The notes below the pieces were generated by a model. It did no database searches and had not been told where the DNA came from. It saw only the letters and a program-made list of their open reading frames with translations. A program made the position numbers and the translations under genes. Shown here piece by piece: positions 1 to 8,101 of a DNA stretch of 30,389 bases. Numbering within the stretch: position 1 is the stretch's first letter; every line of letters begins with the position of its first letter. The DNA is from an uncultured Sphingomonas sp. (GTDB lineage: Bacteria; Pseudomonadota; Alphaproteobacteria; Sphingomonadales; Sphingomonadaceae). Location of the stretch: assembly GCA_946482655.1 (NCBI GenBank), contig CAMLSA010000030.1, positions 1 through 30,389 on the forward strand. The letters are read 5' to 3'.

Positions 1-163
1 GCTGCTCGCCATAGGTGCGGCCGTAACCCGGCCAGTCGTCGCCGTCATTGCCGTCGATCAGCCCCGCGGCCGGCGACGGCGCGGCCGGCTTGGCGGTGAG
101 CTGCTGATAGCCGAGCATGGCGATGCCAAGGGCTGCGGCGGCGGTCAGGATTCGGCGGGACAC
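1..163 (-). CDS. PQQ-dependent dehydrogenase, N-terminal part (runs off the left edge)
   Basis: Only about 54 codons are inside the window. Reading starts at a GTG (163-161) with GGAG 11 bases upstream. The peptide begins with a short basic end (VSRRIL), then an Ala/Leu-rich stretch to about residue 20, like a signal peptide or membrane anchor. It continues into an Ala/Pro linker and DDWPGYGRTYGEQ. That block matches the first propeller strand of quinoprotein alcohol/glucose-type dehydrogenases, which start the mature domain with a D-W-x-x-x-G-R-x-x-x-x-Q pattern. The gene lies 28 bases downstream of gcd on the same strand, so the two are probably co-transcribed. The family oxidises alcohols or sugars in the periplasm using pyrroloquinoline quinone. 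The substrate cannot be told from this fragment. CTG five codons upstream keeps the frame open, so the exact start is uncertain. Confidence 0.72.
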   Translation of the reverse strand, partial: MSRRILTAAAALGIAMLGYQQLTAKPAAPSPAAGLIDGNDGDDWPGYGRTYGEQ

Positions 164-191
164 CGACAGTCTGTCTCCGATCGATCCTGGT

Positions 192-2537
192 TCAGCGGGG
201 CAGGGCATAGGCGATCAGATAGTCGCCCAGCTTGGTTTCGAGCATCTGATGCCCGCCCGCCGCGATGACCACATATTGCCGACCGGACTTGCCAGTATAG
301 GATATGGGGGCGGCCTGTCCGCCCGCGGGCAGGCGGGCCCGCCAGAGCTCCTTGCCGTTCCTTACGTCGAACGCGCGCAGATAATTGTCGATCGACGCGC
401 CGATGAATACCAGGCCGCCCCCCGTCACCACCTTGCCGGCAAGGTTCGGCGCGCCGGGCACCGCCATGCCGAACGGCGAATGGTCCTTGGTCGTGCCGAA
501 CGGGCGCTGCCACTTAATCGTGCGGGTGGCGAGATCGATGGCGGTCAGCTTGCCCCAGGGCGGCGCGTTGCAGGGGATCCCCAGCGGCGACAGCATCATT
601 GCCGGAGTGGCGCCATAGGGCGTGCCCCGCTGCGGCGCGAACATTACATGGCCTATCTTTGCAGGGTCGATCTTGTCGGCGTCGCTCCGGGGCAGGAGCT
701 GCATCGTCATCGCCAGGTGCGAGCTGTTGACCACCAGCGACTTGCCGGCTTCGTCGATCGCAACGCTCCCCCAGTCCATTACGCCGAAATTGCTCGGATA
801 CTGGATGGTCAGGTCGGTGCCCGGCGACGTGTAGCGGCCGGTATAGCGTGCCGACTTGAAGCGAATCCGACACCAGAGCTGATCGAACGGCGTCGCTCCC
901 CACATGTCCTTCTCGCGCAGCGGATCCTGCCCCAGCGGGGAAGGGAAGCCGACCGAGAAGGGTTGAGTGGGCGCATAGGTTTCGCCCGGGATCTTGCCCG
1001 CCGGCACCTTGCGCTCGACCACCGGGGTGAGCGGCTTGCCGGTGCGGCGGTCCAATATGTAGATGTCGCCCTGCTTGGTCGGCTGCGCGAGCGCGGGTAC
1101 GGTGCCGCCGCCCGGCATAGGCATGTCGAACAGCACAGGCTGCGATCCGATGTCATAGTCCCACAGGTCGTGGTGGACGGTCTGGAAATGCCAGCGCCGC
1201 TTGCCTGTCTTGGCGTCGAGCGCGACGATGGCGCTCGAATAGCGGCCATCCTCCTTGGTGCGGTGCATCGCGACATAGTCGGGAGTCGCGTTCCCCATCG
1301 GGGCATAGACGAGGCCAAGCGCCGGATCGCCGCTCATCACGCTCCAGCTGTTGGGCGAGCCGCGCGAATAATGTTCGCCGGGCTTGGGAACCCAATTCTC
1401 GTCCTTCGCACCTGAATCCCATGACCAGAGTAAGGCGCCGGTGGTCGCATCATAGCCGCGGATCACGCCCGACGGTGCCTTGGTCTCCTCGCCGTCTTGG
1501 ACGAATCCGCCGACCACCGCGACACCGTTGACGATCGCGGGCGGCGAAGTGATTATATAATAGCCGTCCTTCGCGACGCCCATGCCGTCCTTGAGCGCCA
1601 CCACGCCGTTGGTGCCGAAGCCCGCGCAGGGCTTGCCGGTCAGCGCGTCGAGCGCGAGCAGACGGGCGTCGAGCGTGCCGTAGATCAGCCGGCTGGCGCA
1701 CTGGCCATTGGCGTCGGGCGCCGCGGCCTGGAAATGGGTCACGCCCCGGCTCATCAACATCTTGAGGCCCTTGGTGTTGAGCTTGGGATCGAAGCGCCAG
1801 CGCTCGGCGCCGGTCTCCGCGTCGACCGCGAGGACCTTGTTGTGCGCGGTGGAGATATACACGAGGTCGCCGACCTTGAGCGGCGTCACCTCGAGCGTAT
1901 GGGCATAGGCTTCGCCGGGGTAGGCCGAAGGAAGATCACCGGACCGGACGGTCCAGGCAACTTCGAGCCTGCCGACATTGGCGGGGGTGATCTGTGCGGC
2001 GGGCGAAAAACGCGTGCCCGACTGAGTGCGGCCGAAGGCGGGCCAGTCGTCCTGCCCGCTCTGCGCCAGCGGCGCGGCGGCGGCCGTGCCCCCCGTTGGC
2101 TCGGGCAGCCGGGTCAGCGAGCCGACGAACAGCACGAAGGCGATAACCGCCGCCGCGGTGGCGCCCCACGACAGGACGCGCGGGCTGCCGCTCAGGAACA
2201 GGCGGTGGATCAGCACGATCACCGCAAATATAAGCGGGCCGAAGACGCGCGGCAGAAGCTGCCAGAAATCGGTGCCGACCTCGGCATAGGCCCAGATGCA
2301 GGTGCCGACGAAGACCGCGAGATAGACGAGGAGCCCCTGCCCTTCGCGGCGGGTGAGATAGAGCCGGGCCGCGACAAGGCAGCCGATGCCGGTGAGGAGG
2401 TAATATGGAGATCCGCCCAGCGCCAGCAGCCAGGCGCCGCCCGCTGCCAGCAGCAACCCGATCAGCCCGAACAGCACGCCGATTGTCCGCGCTCCCAGCC
2501 GGTTGCGCGGGCTCTTGCCCGAAGCTTCCCCCATCAT
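192..2537 (-). CDS. gcd: Membrane-bound PQQ-dependent dehydrogenase, glucose/quinate/shikimate family
   Basis: About 781 residues, the usual length for membrane quinoprotein glucose dehydrogenases. The first about 130 residues hold a run of hydrophobic segments (for example GVLFGLIGLLLAAGGAWLL), matching the N-terminal membrane anchor that hands electrons to ubiquinone. A periplasmic beta-propeller follows, opening with DDWPAFGRTQSGTRFSP. GYYIITSPPAIVNGVAVVGG, VHHDLWDYDIGSQPVLFDMP and PTKQGDIYILDRRTGKPL are blocks typical of this family; the Asp in HHDLWDYD and the Lys in PTKQGD are the likely catalytic and PQQ-contacting residues by analogy with E. coli Gcd. The enzyme would oxidise an aldose or a quinate-like compound. 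The start is set at the first ATG of an ATGATG pair because GGAG and AGGGA lie just upstream; an ATG at 2564 has no such site. No PQQ synthesis genes are in the window. Substrate class is inferred. Confidence 0.9.
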   Translation of the reverse strand: MMGEASGKSPRNRLGARTIGVLFGLIGLLLAAGGAWLLALGGSPYYLLTGIGCLVAARLYLTRREGQGLLVYLAVFVGTCIWAYAEVGTDFWQLLPRVFGPLIFAVIVLIHRLFLSGSPRVLSWGATAAAVIAFVLFVGSLTRLPEPTGGTAAAAPLAQSGQDDWPAFGRTQSGTRFSPAAQITPANVGRLEVAWTVRSGDLPSAYPGEAYAHTLEVTPLKVGDLVYISTAHNKVLAVDAETGAERWRFDPKLNTKGLKMLMSRGVTHFQAAAPDANGQCASRLIYGTLDARLLALDALTGKPCAGFGTNGVVALKDGMGVAKDGYYIITSPPAIVNGVAVVGGFVQDGEETKAPSGVIRGYDATTGALLWSWDSGAKDENWVPKPGEHYSRGSPNSWSVMSGDPALGLVYAPMGNATPDYVAMHRTKEDGRYSSAIVALDAKTGKRRWHFQTVHHDLWDYDIGSQPVLFDMPMPGGGTVPALAQPTKQGDIYILDRRTGKPLTPVVERKVPAGKIPGETYAPTQPFSVGFPSPLGQDPLREKDMWGATPFDQLWCRIRFKSARYTGRYTSPGTDLTIQYPSNFGVMDWGSVAIDEAGKSLVVNSSHLAMTMQLLPRSDADKIDPAKIGHVMFAPQRGTPYGATPAMMLSPLGIPCNAPPWGKLTAIDLATRTIKWQRPFGTTKDHSPFGMAVPGAPNLAGKVVTGGGLVFIGASIDNYLRAFDVRNGKELWRARLPAGGQAAPISYTGKSGRQYVVIAAGGHQMLETKLGDYLIAYALPR

Positions 2538-2601
2538 TCCCTCTCCGCCTCCCTCATGCGGCATTCTCGCCGAATGCTTCTAAATGCACATCCAGTCGGA
2601 C

Positions 2602-2630
2602 AGCATATGCAGAGCGGCCCGGTTGAGCAA
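2602..2630 (-). promoter_or_regulatory. Candidate sigma-70 type promoter for gcd
   Basis: On the minus strand TTGCTC (2630-2625) is followed by a 17-base spacer and TATGCT (2607-2602), which agrees at four of six -10 positions. Transcription would start roughly 60 bases before the chosen ATG. Pattern match only. Confidence 0.4.
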
Positions 2631-2686
2631 ATGGAGAAACTCCTTCCGGAATTGATTTTCGCGCGACCGCATATCGCGCCTCGCGC

Positions 2687-2715
2687 TTGCCGCCGCGCCC
2701 CGCGAATTCTAATTC
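2687..2715 (+). promoter_or_regulatory. Candidate sigma-70 type promoter for the Tat-exported hydrolase
   Basis: TTGCCG (2687-2692), a 17-base spacer and TAATTC (2710-2715) give a plausible start near 2722, about 20 bases before the ATG at 2742. It is back to back with the gcd promoter in the same 200-base gap. Pattern match only. Confidence 0.38.
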
Positions 2716-2741
2716 TCCGGGGAACAATGGGAGAGTCGGAA

Positions 2742-3614
2742 ATGGCAAAGTCGCACGACGATACTCGGCCGCTGTCGGAGGAAAGCCTGCTCAGCCGGCG
2801 CGATTTCACGATCATGTCGGTGGCCACGAGCGTGGCGGTCGCCGCCGGTCCGGGCCATGCCGCGACGCCCGTGGCGGAACGCAGCGTCGATATCAAGACT
2901 CCGGACGGCAGCTGCGACGCGGTGCTCTTCCACGCGCAGGGCGGAAACCGCGCGCCCGCTGTGATCGTCTGGCCGGACGCCTATGGTCTGAGACCCGCGA
3001 CGCTGGCCATCGGCCGGCGGCTGGCCGAACAGGGCTATGCGGCACTCGTCGTCAACCAATTCTACCGGGCGCGCCGCGCGCCGGTATTCCCGCCCGGATT
3101 CAGCTATAGCAATCCTGACGACCGCGCCGAGCTGACGAAGCTGATGGACGCGCTGGATTATGCGGCGACGAGCCGGGACGCCAAGGCTCTCGTCGCCTTT
3201 CTCGATGCGCAGCCGGAAGTCGACAGCAAGAAAAGGATCGGCTCGGTCGGCTTCTGCATGGGTGGCAAGATGACGATCTTCACCGCGGCGGCGGTGCCAG
3301 CCCGGGTCGGCGCGGCGGCCTCCTTCCACGGCGGCGGGCTCGTGACCGACAAGGACGACAGCCCGCACAGGCTGATCGCCGGCACGCGGGCCGCCTATCA
3401 TATCGCCATCGCGGTGGACGACGACGAGAAGGAGCCGCAGACGAAGACGGTGCTCAAGGAGACCTTCGCCGCCACCGGCCGGCCGGCGACGATCGAGGTC
3501 TATCCGGGCGCGAAGCATGGCTGGATGGTCGGGGGCCTCCCGGCCCACAATCCCGAGCAGGCCGAGCGCGGCTGGGCGGCGATGCTGGCGCTGTACAAGC
3601 AGGCGCTGGTCTAG
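2742..3614 (+). CDS. Dienelactone hydrolase family protein with Tat signal
   Basis: 290 residues. The N-terminus carries a twin-arginine signal: SRRDFT at 18-23, a hydrophobic stretch and a likely cut after GHA (residue 40), so the folded enzyme is probably exported to the periplasm. The rest is an alpha/beta hydrolase of the dienelactone hydrolase type. The nucleophile is Cys172 in GFCMGGK, the probable catalytic His is His259 in GAKHGW, and the acid is probably in the VDDDE stretch near 227. Family members hydrolyse dienelactones or other small esters; the substrate here is unknown. The ATG at 2742 is chosen because GGGAGAG ends six bases upstream; an in-frame ATG at 2727 has a poorer site. 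An exported member is less usual than the cytoplasmic one, and a second, cytoplasmic paralogue lies at 18624-19328. Confidence 0.87.
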   Translation: MAKSHDDTRPLSEESLLSRRDFTIMSVATSVAVAAGPGHAATPVAERSVDIKTPDGSCDAVLFHAQGGNRAPAVIVWPDAYGLRPATLAIGRRLAEQGYAALVVNQFYRARRAPVFPPGFSYSNPDDRAELTKLMDALDYAATSRDAKALVAFLDAQPEVDSKKRIGSVGFCMGGKMTIFTAAAVPARVGAAASFHGGGLVTDKDDSPHRLIAGTRAAYHIAIAVDDDEKEPQTKTVLKETFAATGRPATIEVYPGAKHGWMVGGLPAHNPEQAERGWAAMLALYKQALV

Positions 3615-3661
3615 GCCGATCTGAACTCCGCCGGGCGACGGACAGTCGATTCCTTCGCCGC

Positions 3662-3686
3662 GGAACATCGGCACGGCCGGCGCTTT
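3662..3686 (+). promoter_or_regulatory. Possible EcfG-type (general stress) promoter upstream of the FAD/Rieske gene
   Basis: GGAAC (3662-3666), a 16-base spacer and CTTT (3683-3686) resemble the alphaproteobacterial EcfG pattern GGAAC-N16/17-CGTT, with the -10 half imperfect. The start codon is 23 bases downstream. If real, it would tie the oxidoreductase to general stress. Weak. Confidence 0.25.
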
Positions 3687-3709
3687 CTCTGCTCCGAGAG
3701 GAGCGCGCC

Positions 3710-5239
3710 ATGGCCAATGTCAGTGAGGAACATAGCCGGTCATTATGGATGGAGCTTGGCCCCGCCATAGCGGCGCCCCCGATGCTGGAGGATCAGAGCT
3801 GCGACGTGGTCGTCGTCGGATCCGGCATCGCCGGCCTGTCCTGCGCCTATGAACTCTCGCGGTTCGGCTACAAGGTCGTCGTGATCGACCGGGGGGCGAT
3901 CGGCTCCGGGATGACCGCCCGCACGACCGCTCATCTGGCTTCGGAGCTGGACGACTTCTACTCCGAGCTGGTCCGCATCCATGGCGAGGACGGCGCGCGC
4001 CTCCATCATGACAGCCAGGTCGCCGCGATCAACCGCATCGAGGCGATCTGCCAGGAAAGCGGCATCGACGCGGACTTCGCGCGGATCGATGGATATCTGT
4101 TCGCGGCTGATCCCGCGCATCTCGCCGATCTCGAGGAAGAATATCAGACCTGCCGGAAAATCGGGGTGGACGTCGAATGGGCCGAACGGGCGCCGATGCC
4201 GGGGATCGACAGCGGCCGCTGCCTCCGCTTTCCGCGCCAGGCCAGGTTCCACCCGCTGAAATACCTGGCGGGGCTCGCAGACGCGATCGTCGGGCGCGGC
4301 GGAACATTGTTCAGCGACACGGCCTATATCGACCATGAGACCAGGGACGGACGCGTCGTCGTCGCCACCGAACCGGGGCGCATCATAAATGCCGCCTCGG
4401 CCGTCTTCGCGACCAACTCGCCCGTCAACGACAAGGTGGCGATCCACACCAAGCAGGCGCCGTACAGGACCTATGCGATCGCCGGACCGGTACCGCGCGG
4501 ATCGGTCGCCGATGCGCTGCTTTGGGACACGCTCGAGGCCTATCATTATGTGCGCCTTCAGCCGCTCGACGATCGATCGGACATGCTGATCGTCGGCGGA
4601 GAGGATCATAGGTCCGGCGAGGCCGACGATATGGCGGCCAGGTTCGAGTCGCTCGAGGCCTGGACCCGCGCGCGCTATCCGGAGCTGGGTGCGCTTCGCC
4701 ATCGCTGGTCGGGGCAGGTCATGGAGCCGATCGACTTCATGCCCTTTTCCGGCCGGAACCCCGGCGATGACAATATCTACATCCACACCGGCGATTCCGG
4801 CCAGGGCATCACGAACGCGGTGGCGGGCTCGCTCACCATCGCCCCGCTGGTCTGCGGCCAGCATTCGCGCTTCGCCGATCTGCTCGATCCGTCGCGCAAG
4901 CCGCTGCGAGGGCCCGCGCTCGCCGAGTTCGCCCACGGCCAGGCCGGCGCGCTCAGAAACATGGCGGAGCATCTGGGGCCCAGCGAGGTCGACAGCGCCG
5001 ATCAGATCGCCCCCGGCGCGGGCGCCATATTGCGCGACGATTCGCTGACCAAGCTGGCCGTCTACCGCGACGGCGCGGGAGAGCTGATCACCCGTTCGGC
5101 GATATGCACTCATGCGGGATGCGTGGTGCATTGGAACAGCTTCGAGAAATGCTGGGACTGCCCCTGCCATGGATCGCAGTTCGCACCCGACGGCGCCGTG
5201 CTCAACGGGCCCGCGGTGAAGCCGCTCGCCGCCGGCTAG
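3710..5239 (+). CDS. FAD-dependent oxidoreductase with C-terminal Rieske [2Fe-2S] domain
   Basis: 509 residues in two domains. Residues 32-60 form the ADP-binding Rossmann fold (VVVVGSGIAGLSCAYEL then VVVID), followed by a DAO/GlpD-like oxidase body up to about 400; GDSGQGITNAVAGSL is the FAD-contacting motif near its end. From about 430 there is a Rieske domain with ligands C466-x-H468 and C484-x2-H487. Cys471 and Cys486 sit where classical bc1-type Rieske proteins have their disulfide. This architecture is known for uncharacterised amine- or amino-acid-oxidase-like enzymes; the cluster would pass electrons from FADH2 to another carrier. The substrate is unknown. The gene has a strong ribosome site (GAGAGGAG, six bases before ATG) and ends in a CTAG shared with the convergent DUF1993 gene. 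No membrane segment or signal was seen, so it is probably cytoplasmic. Confidence 0.9.
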   Translation: MANVSEEHSRSLWMELGPAIAAPPMLEDQSCDVVVVGSGIAGLSCAYELSRFGYKVVVIDRGAIGSGMTARTTAHLASELDDFYSELVRIHGEDGARLHHDSQVAAINRIEAICQESGIDADFARIDGYLFAADPAHLADLEEEYQTCRKIGVDVEWAERAPMPGIDSGRCLRFPRQARFHPLKYLAGLADAIVGRGGTLFSDTAYIDHETRDGRVVVATEPGRIINAASAVFATNSPVNDKVAIHTKQAPYRTYAIAGPVPRGSVADALLWDTLEAYHYVRLQPLDDRSDMLIVGGEDHRSGEADDMAARFESLEAWTRARYPELGALRHRWSGQVMEPIDFMPFSGRNPGDDNIYIHTGDSGQGITNAVAGSLTIAPLVCGQHSRFADLLDPSRKPLRGPALAEFAHGQAGALRNMAEHLGPSEVDSADQIAPGAGAILRDDSLTKLAVYRDGAGELITRSAICTHAGCVVHWNSFEKCWDCPCHGSQFAPDGAVLNGPAVKPLAAG

Positions 5240-5772
5240 CGGTCTTCCGGCATTCGCTTGAATTCGAACCCGCCGAGATAATCGATCTTGCCGATCGCGA
5301 GGCCCTTCATCCGCAGGATGTCGTAGGCGGTCGTCGCGTGGAAATAGAAGTTCGGCTTGGAGAAGCGGAGCAGGAAATCCACACCGATGAAATCCGCATA
5401 ATGTTTTCCGAATATGAAGCGCAACGGTTTGTCCGCGAGGCTGTCGACATCCTCGGGCCGCAGCGCCGAAAGCGCCGCCCGCGCCTGTTCGATGCGGTCC
5501 GACAACGCGGCGAAGCTGTCGCCGGGGTCGGAATCGTCGGGGCTGAAAGTGCCGCACCGAACGCCTTCGATCGCCCCGATCGAATGCACCGCCGTCGATT
5601 TCACCTGATAGGCGAAGGGATGCATGGACGGCGCGAGCCGGGCCTGGATCAGCTCCTCGGGGGCGATGCCATTGGCGGCGCAATGCTCCTCGGCCTTCTC
5701 GATCAGCCCGGCGACCGATTTCAAAATCTGTTCAAAGGGTGGCACCACGGCGGAATGGAACGAGATCGGCAT
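5236..5772 (-). CDS. DUF1993 domain-containing protein
   Basis: 178 residues, spanning the family's full length. Diagnostic stretches are the N-terminal SFHSAVVPPFEQILKSVAGL, LAPSMHPFAYQV, and the C-terminal FGKHYADFIGVDFLLRFSKP followed by FYFHATTAYDILR. The fold is expected to be a DinB/YfiT-like four-helix bundle, with His residues (SMHPF, FYFHATTAYDILR) as possible metal ligands; that is inference. The function of the family is unknown. It is convergent with the FAD/Rieske gene and overlaps it by four bases, each using one strand of CTAG for its TAG stop. AGGAG lies before the ATG with suitable spacing. A perfect 14-base palindrome sits about 30 bases upstream. Confidence 0.85.
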   Translation of the reverse strand: MPISFHSAVVPPFEQILKSVAGLIEKAEEHCAANGIAPEELIQARLAPSMHPFAYQVKSTAVHSIGAIEGVRCGTFSPDDSDPGDSFAALSDRIEQARAALSALRPEDVDSLADKPLRFIFGKHYADFIGVDFLLRFSKPNFYFHATTAYDILRMKGLAIGKIDYLGGFEFKRMPEDR

Positions 5773-5800
5773 CTTTCACTCCTCTTGCCGCTGCCGAGCC

Positions 5801-5814
5801 GGACAAGCTTGTCC
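5801..5814. promoter_or_regulatory. 14-base perfect palindrome upstream of the DUF1993 gene
   Basis: GGACAAGCTTGTCC is its own reverse complement and lies 29-42 bases before the DUF1993 start codon, where a dimeric repressor or activator could bind. No known regulator motif was recognised. Confidence 0.35.
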
Positions 5815-5964
5815 CCTCCGTTCAGAGCAGCGTGTACTGATGATAGCGGGCTTCCCGACCCTCCCGCCAGCCAAAAACCGGACGCGACAATGATGTTCGG
5901 CCGGGCGAGGCGGGCAGCCGCGTCCGTCTCGAGGATCGCGATCGTGCGCCAGGAGCGGTCGGCA

Positions 5965-6420
5965 TCAGATCCTGAGCGTGGAGGCGAGTTGCCGGAACGC
6001 CGGCAGATCCTTGTCGAAGAAGTGGATGGCCGGGGCCTCGTACGTCGCGATGTAGAGGCGGCCTTTGACAAAGGCACCCACTCCCTCTCCCTTGCGTTCC
6101 ACTTCATCGCCGCTGACGAAGGTGTAGGTGAAGCTTATGCCGGGATATCCGCCGAAGGTGCTCGGTTCCTGATTGGTGATGGTGAAGTTGTTCACGCCGA
6201 ACTGCACTCGGTAGCTGCTTTCCAGGAGCACCGGTATGTCGGTGATCAGCATATTGCCGCTTACCTTGGGCAGCGGCCGATTTTTCTTGTCGAGTTCCTT
6301 GAACAGGGGTTGTCCGACCTGGACGCCCCCAAAGAAAGTGACCTTGTTGAGGCTGTCTCCGTCCCGCGTCCAAAGCTCCACATGATTCCGATGAGCTGAT
6401 GCGCCGAACCGGCGCATCAT
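5965..6420 (-). CDS. Hypothetical protein, C-terminal part of a lipoprotein-like family; probably 5'-truncated
   Basis: Open frame of 151 residues. From residue 15 (ELWTRDGDSLNKVTFFGGV) to the end (YEAPAIHFFDKDLPAFRQL) it reads like a small sphingomonad family that I recall as having an N-terminal lipoprotein signal, a short serine/tryptophan-containing linker, and then this block. Here no signal peptide or lipobox is encoded. The only upstream start pair (ATGATG, 6420-6415) sits inside a strong hairpin, lacks a ribosome site, and an in-frame TGA lies eight codons before it. The two other frames upstream do not encode a recognisable missing N-terminus. It is either a decayed or truncated gene or a divergent short form. 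Function unknown; an envelope role would fit the full-length relatives. Family recall is from memory and should be checked by search. Confidence 0.55.
   Translation of the reverse strand: MMRRFGASAHRNHVELWTRDGDSLNKVTFFGGVQVGQPLFKELDKKNRPLPKVSGNMLITDIPVLLESSYRVQFGVNNFTITNQEPSTFGGYPGISFTYTFVSGDEVERKGEGVGAFVKGRLYIATYEAPAIHFFDKDLPAFRQLASTLRI
6397..6419. repeat. Perfect hairpin, 10-base arms and 3-base loop
   Basis: TGATGCGCCG (6397-6406) and CGGCGCATCA (6410-6419) are exact inverted copies around AAC. The hairpin covers the apparent start codons of the truncated open frame. No T-run follows on either strand, so it is not a classical terminator. Confidence 0.6.
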
Positions 6421-6525
6421 CGATTTCGCGGAGCCGCGGAATCAACATGGCGACGGCGCAACGGGCTGTCACTTGGTCCACTTCGGATCATTTTGGGGGC
6501 AACGCGTGAGGTTTATAAGCCGCGT

Positions 6526-7983
6526 CTACCCCGCATAGCCTTTCAGCTCATCCCCGGTCAGCCGCACCACATGAATCATGTTGGTCGAACCCGGCGTGCC
6601 GAAGGGAACTCCGGCGACGATGACGATGCGGTCGCCCGCCTTGGCAAGGCCGTGGCGGAGCGCCATGCGGCGGGCTTTGGCGACCATCTCCTCGAAACTG
6701 GCGACGTCGCGGGTTCGAACCGCGTGGCTGCCCCAGAGCAGGCCGGAGCGGCGCGCCGTGGCGAGCTTGGGGGTCAGCACCATCAGCGGCACCGAGGGCC
6801 GCTCGCGTGCGATCCGGCGCGCGGTCGATCCCGACAGGGTGAAGCAGATGATCAGGCTGGCGGAGACGGTGTCGGCGATCTGGGCGGCCGCCTCGGCGAG
6901 AGCGTCGGCCGTGGTCGGATCGGGGTGGGTCTCCGTGAAGTGAAGCCGCGCCGCGAAGCCCGGATCGCTTTCGACCGACATCGCGATCGCGTTCATCATC
7001 GTCACCGCCTGGACCGGCCATTGGCCGCTCGCCGATTCGGCCGACAGCATCACCGCGTCGGCGCCGTCGTAGATGGCGGTGGCGACGTCGGAGACCTCGG
7101 CACGCGTCGGGCTTGGCGACTGGATCATCGACTCGAGCATCTGGGTCGCGACCACCACCGGCCGGCCCATCCGCCGCGCGGTCTCGACGATCCGCTTCTG
7201 CATCGGCGGCACCCGCTCGGGCGGGAGCTCGACGCCGAGGTCTCCGCGCGCCACCATCACCGCGTCGGCCAGCTCCAATATCTCCTCCAGCCGCTCGACC
7301 GCGGCGGGCTTCTCGATCTTGGCGAGCAGCGCCGCCTTGCCGCCGATCAGCTGGCGCGCCTCGGCCACGTCCTCGGGCCGCTGGACGAAGCTCAGGGCGA
7401 TCCAGTCGGCCCCCTGGTCGCACGCGAAGGTGAGGTCGCGCCGGTCTTTCCCGGTGAGCGCCGCCATCGGCACGATAACGTCGGGGACGTTCAGCCCCTT
7501 GCTGTTCGACAGCGCGCCGCCGACCTCGACCTGCGTCTCGATGCGATCGTCTGTTGCGCTCTTCACGCGCAGCACGAGCTTGCCGTCGTCGAGCAGCAGC
7601 CGGGCGCCCGGGCCGAGCGCGGCGAAGATCTCGCGATGGGGCAGCTCGACGCGGTGCGCGTCACCCAGGGCGGGATCGCGGTCGAGGATGAAGGTCTGGC
7701 CGGTCGCGAGCTCGACGATGCCGTCGGCGAATTTGCCGACGCGCAGCTTGGGGCCCTGGAGATCGAACAGGATCGTCGTGGCGCGGCCGAGATCCTTCTC
7801 CATCGCGCGGATCGCCTGGATGATCGGCAGCTTGTCCTCGTGCGCGCCGTGACTCATGTTGATCCGGAACGCGTCCGCGCCGGCGCGGAACAGCTTCGCG
7901 ATCATCGCGGGCGACGCGCTCGCGGGGCCGAGCGTGGCGAGCACGCGGACCTTGCGCTGACGGGGGGTGATCGGGCCTTCCAC
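6526..7983 (-). CDS. pyk: Pyruvate kinase
   Basis: 485 residues from the chosen GTG. It converts phosphoenolpyruvate and ADP to pyruvate and ATP. Motifs in order: KVRVLATLGPAS near the N-terminus, FRINMSHG (substrate Arg and Asn), ILFDLQGPKLRVG, then LLAKIEKPAAVERLEEI (catalytic Lys), VMVARGDLGVELP (metal-binding Asp), and VVVATQMLESMI...PTRAEVSDVA. The C-terminal allosteric domain ends at KGYAG. A longer frame opens at ATG 8052, but that ATG lies inside the candidate -35 element. GTG 7983 has AGGGA seven bases upstream and begins just before the conserved fold, so it is preferred. It stands alone, divergent from gapR. With ppc and gpmA elsewhere in the window, the PEP node is well represented, though not in one operon. 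Confidence 0.95.
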   Translation of the reverse strand: MEGPITPRQRKVRVLATLGPASASPAMIAKLFRAGADAFRINMSHGAHEDKLPIIQAIRAMEKDLGRATTILFDLQGPKLRVGKFADGIVELATGQTFILDRDPALGDAHRVELPHREIFAALGPGARLLLDDGKLVLRVKSATDDRIETQVEVGGALSNSKGLNVPDVIVPMAALTGKDRRDLTFACDQGADWIALSFVQRPEDVAEARQLIGGKAALLAKIEKPAAVERLEEILELADAVMVARGDLGVELPPERVPPMQKRIVETARRMGRPVVVATQMLESMIQSPSPTRAEVSDVATAIYDGADAVMLSAESASGQWPVQAVTMMNAIAMSVESDPGFAARLHFTETHPDPTTADALAEAAAQIADTVSASLIICFTLSGSTARRIARERPSVPLMVLTPKLATARRSGLLWGSHAVRTRDVASFEEMVAKARRMALRHGLAKAGDRIVIVAGVPFGTPGSTNMIHVVRLTGDELKGYAG

Positions 7984-8024
7984 TATGACGTCCCTGCACT
8001 TTGACGGGCCGGAGGAAGCGGCCT

Positions 8025-8052
8025 TTCGTAAGAGCAACGAGCGAGATCGCAA
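8025..8052 (-). promoter_or_regulatory. Candidate promoter for pyk
   Basis: Minus strand TTGCGA (8052-8047), 16-base spacer, TACGAA (8030-8025). It lies 42 bases above the GTG start and overlaps the alternative upstream ATG, which argues against that longer start. Confidence 0.35.
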
Positions 8053-8101
8053 GTCTTTCCGTCGCCGTTATGTCATTGTTCGCCGCATCGGAGATTCCCC
8101 G

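Noticed and set aside
117..1415. Long plus-strand open frame of 432 codons
   Set aside because: It is antisense to the PQQ dehydrogenases, Arg/Ala/His-rich, and contains no recognisable domain; high GC content makes such frames common.
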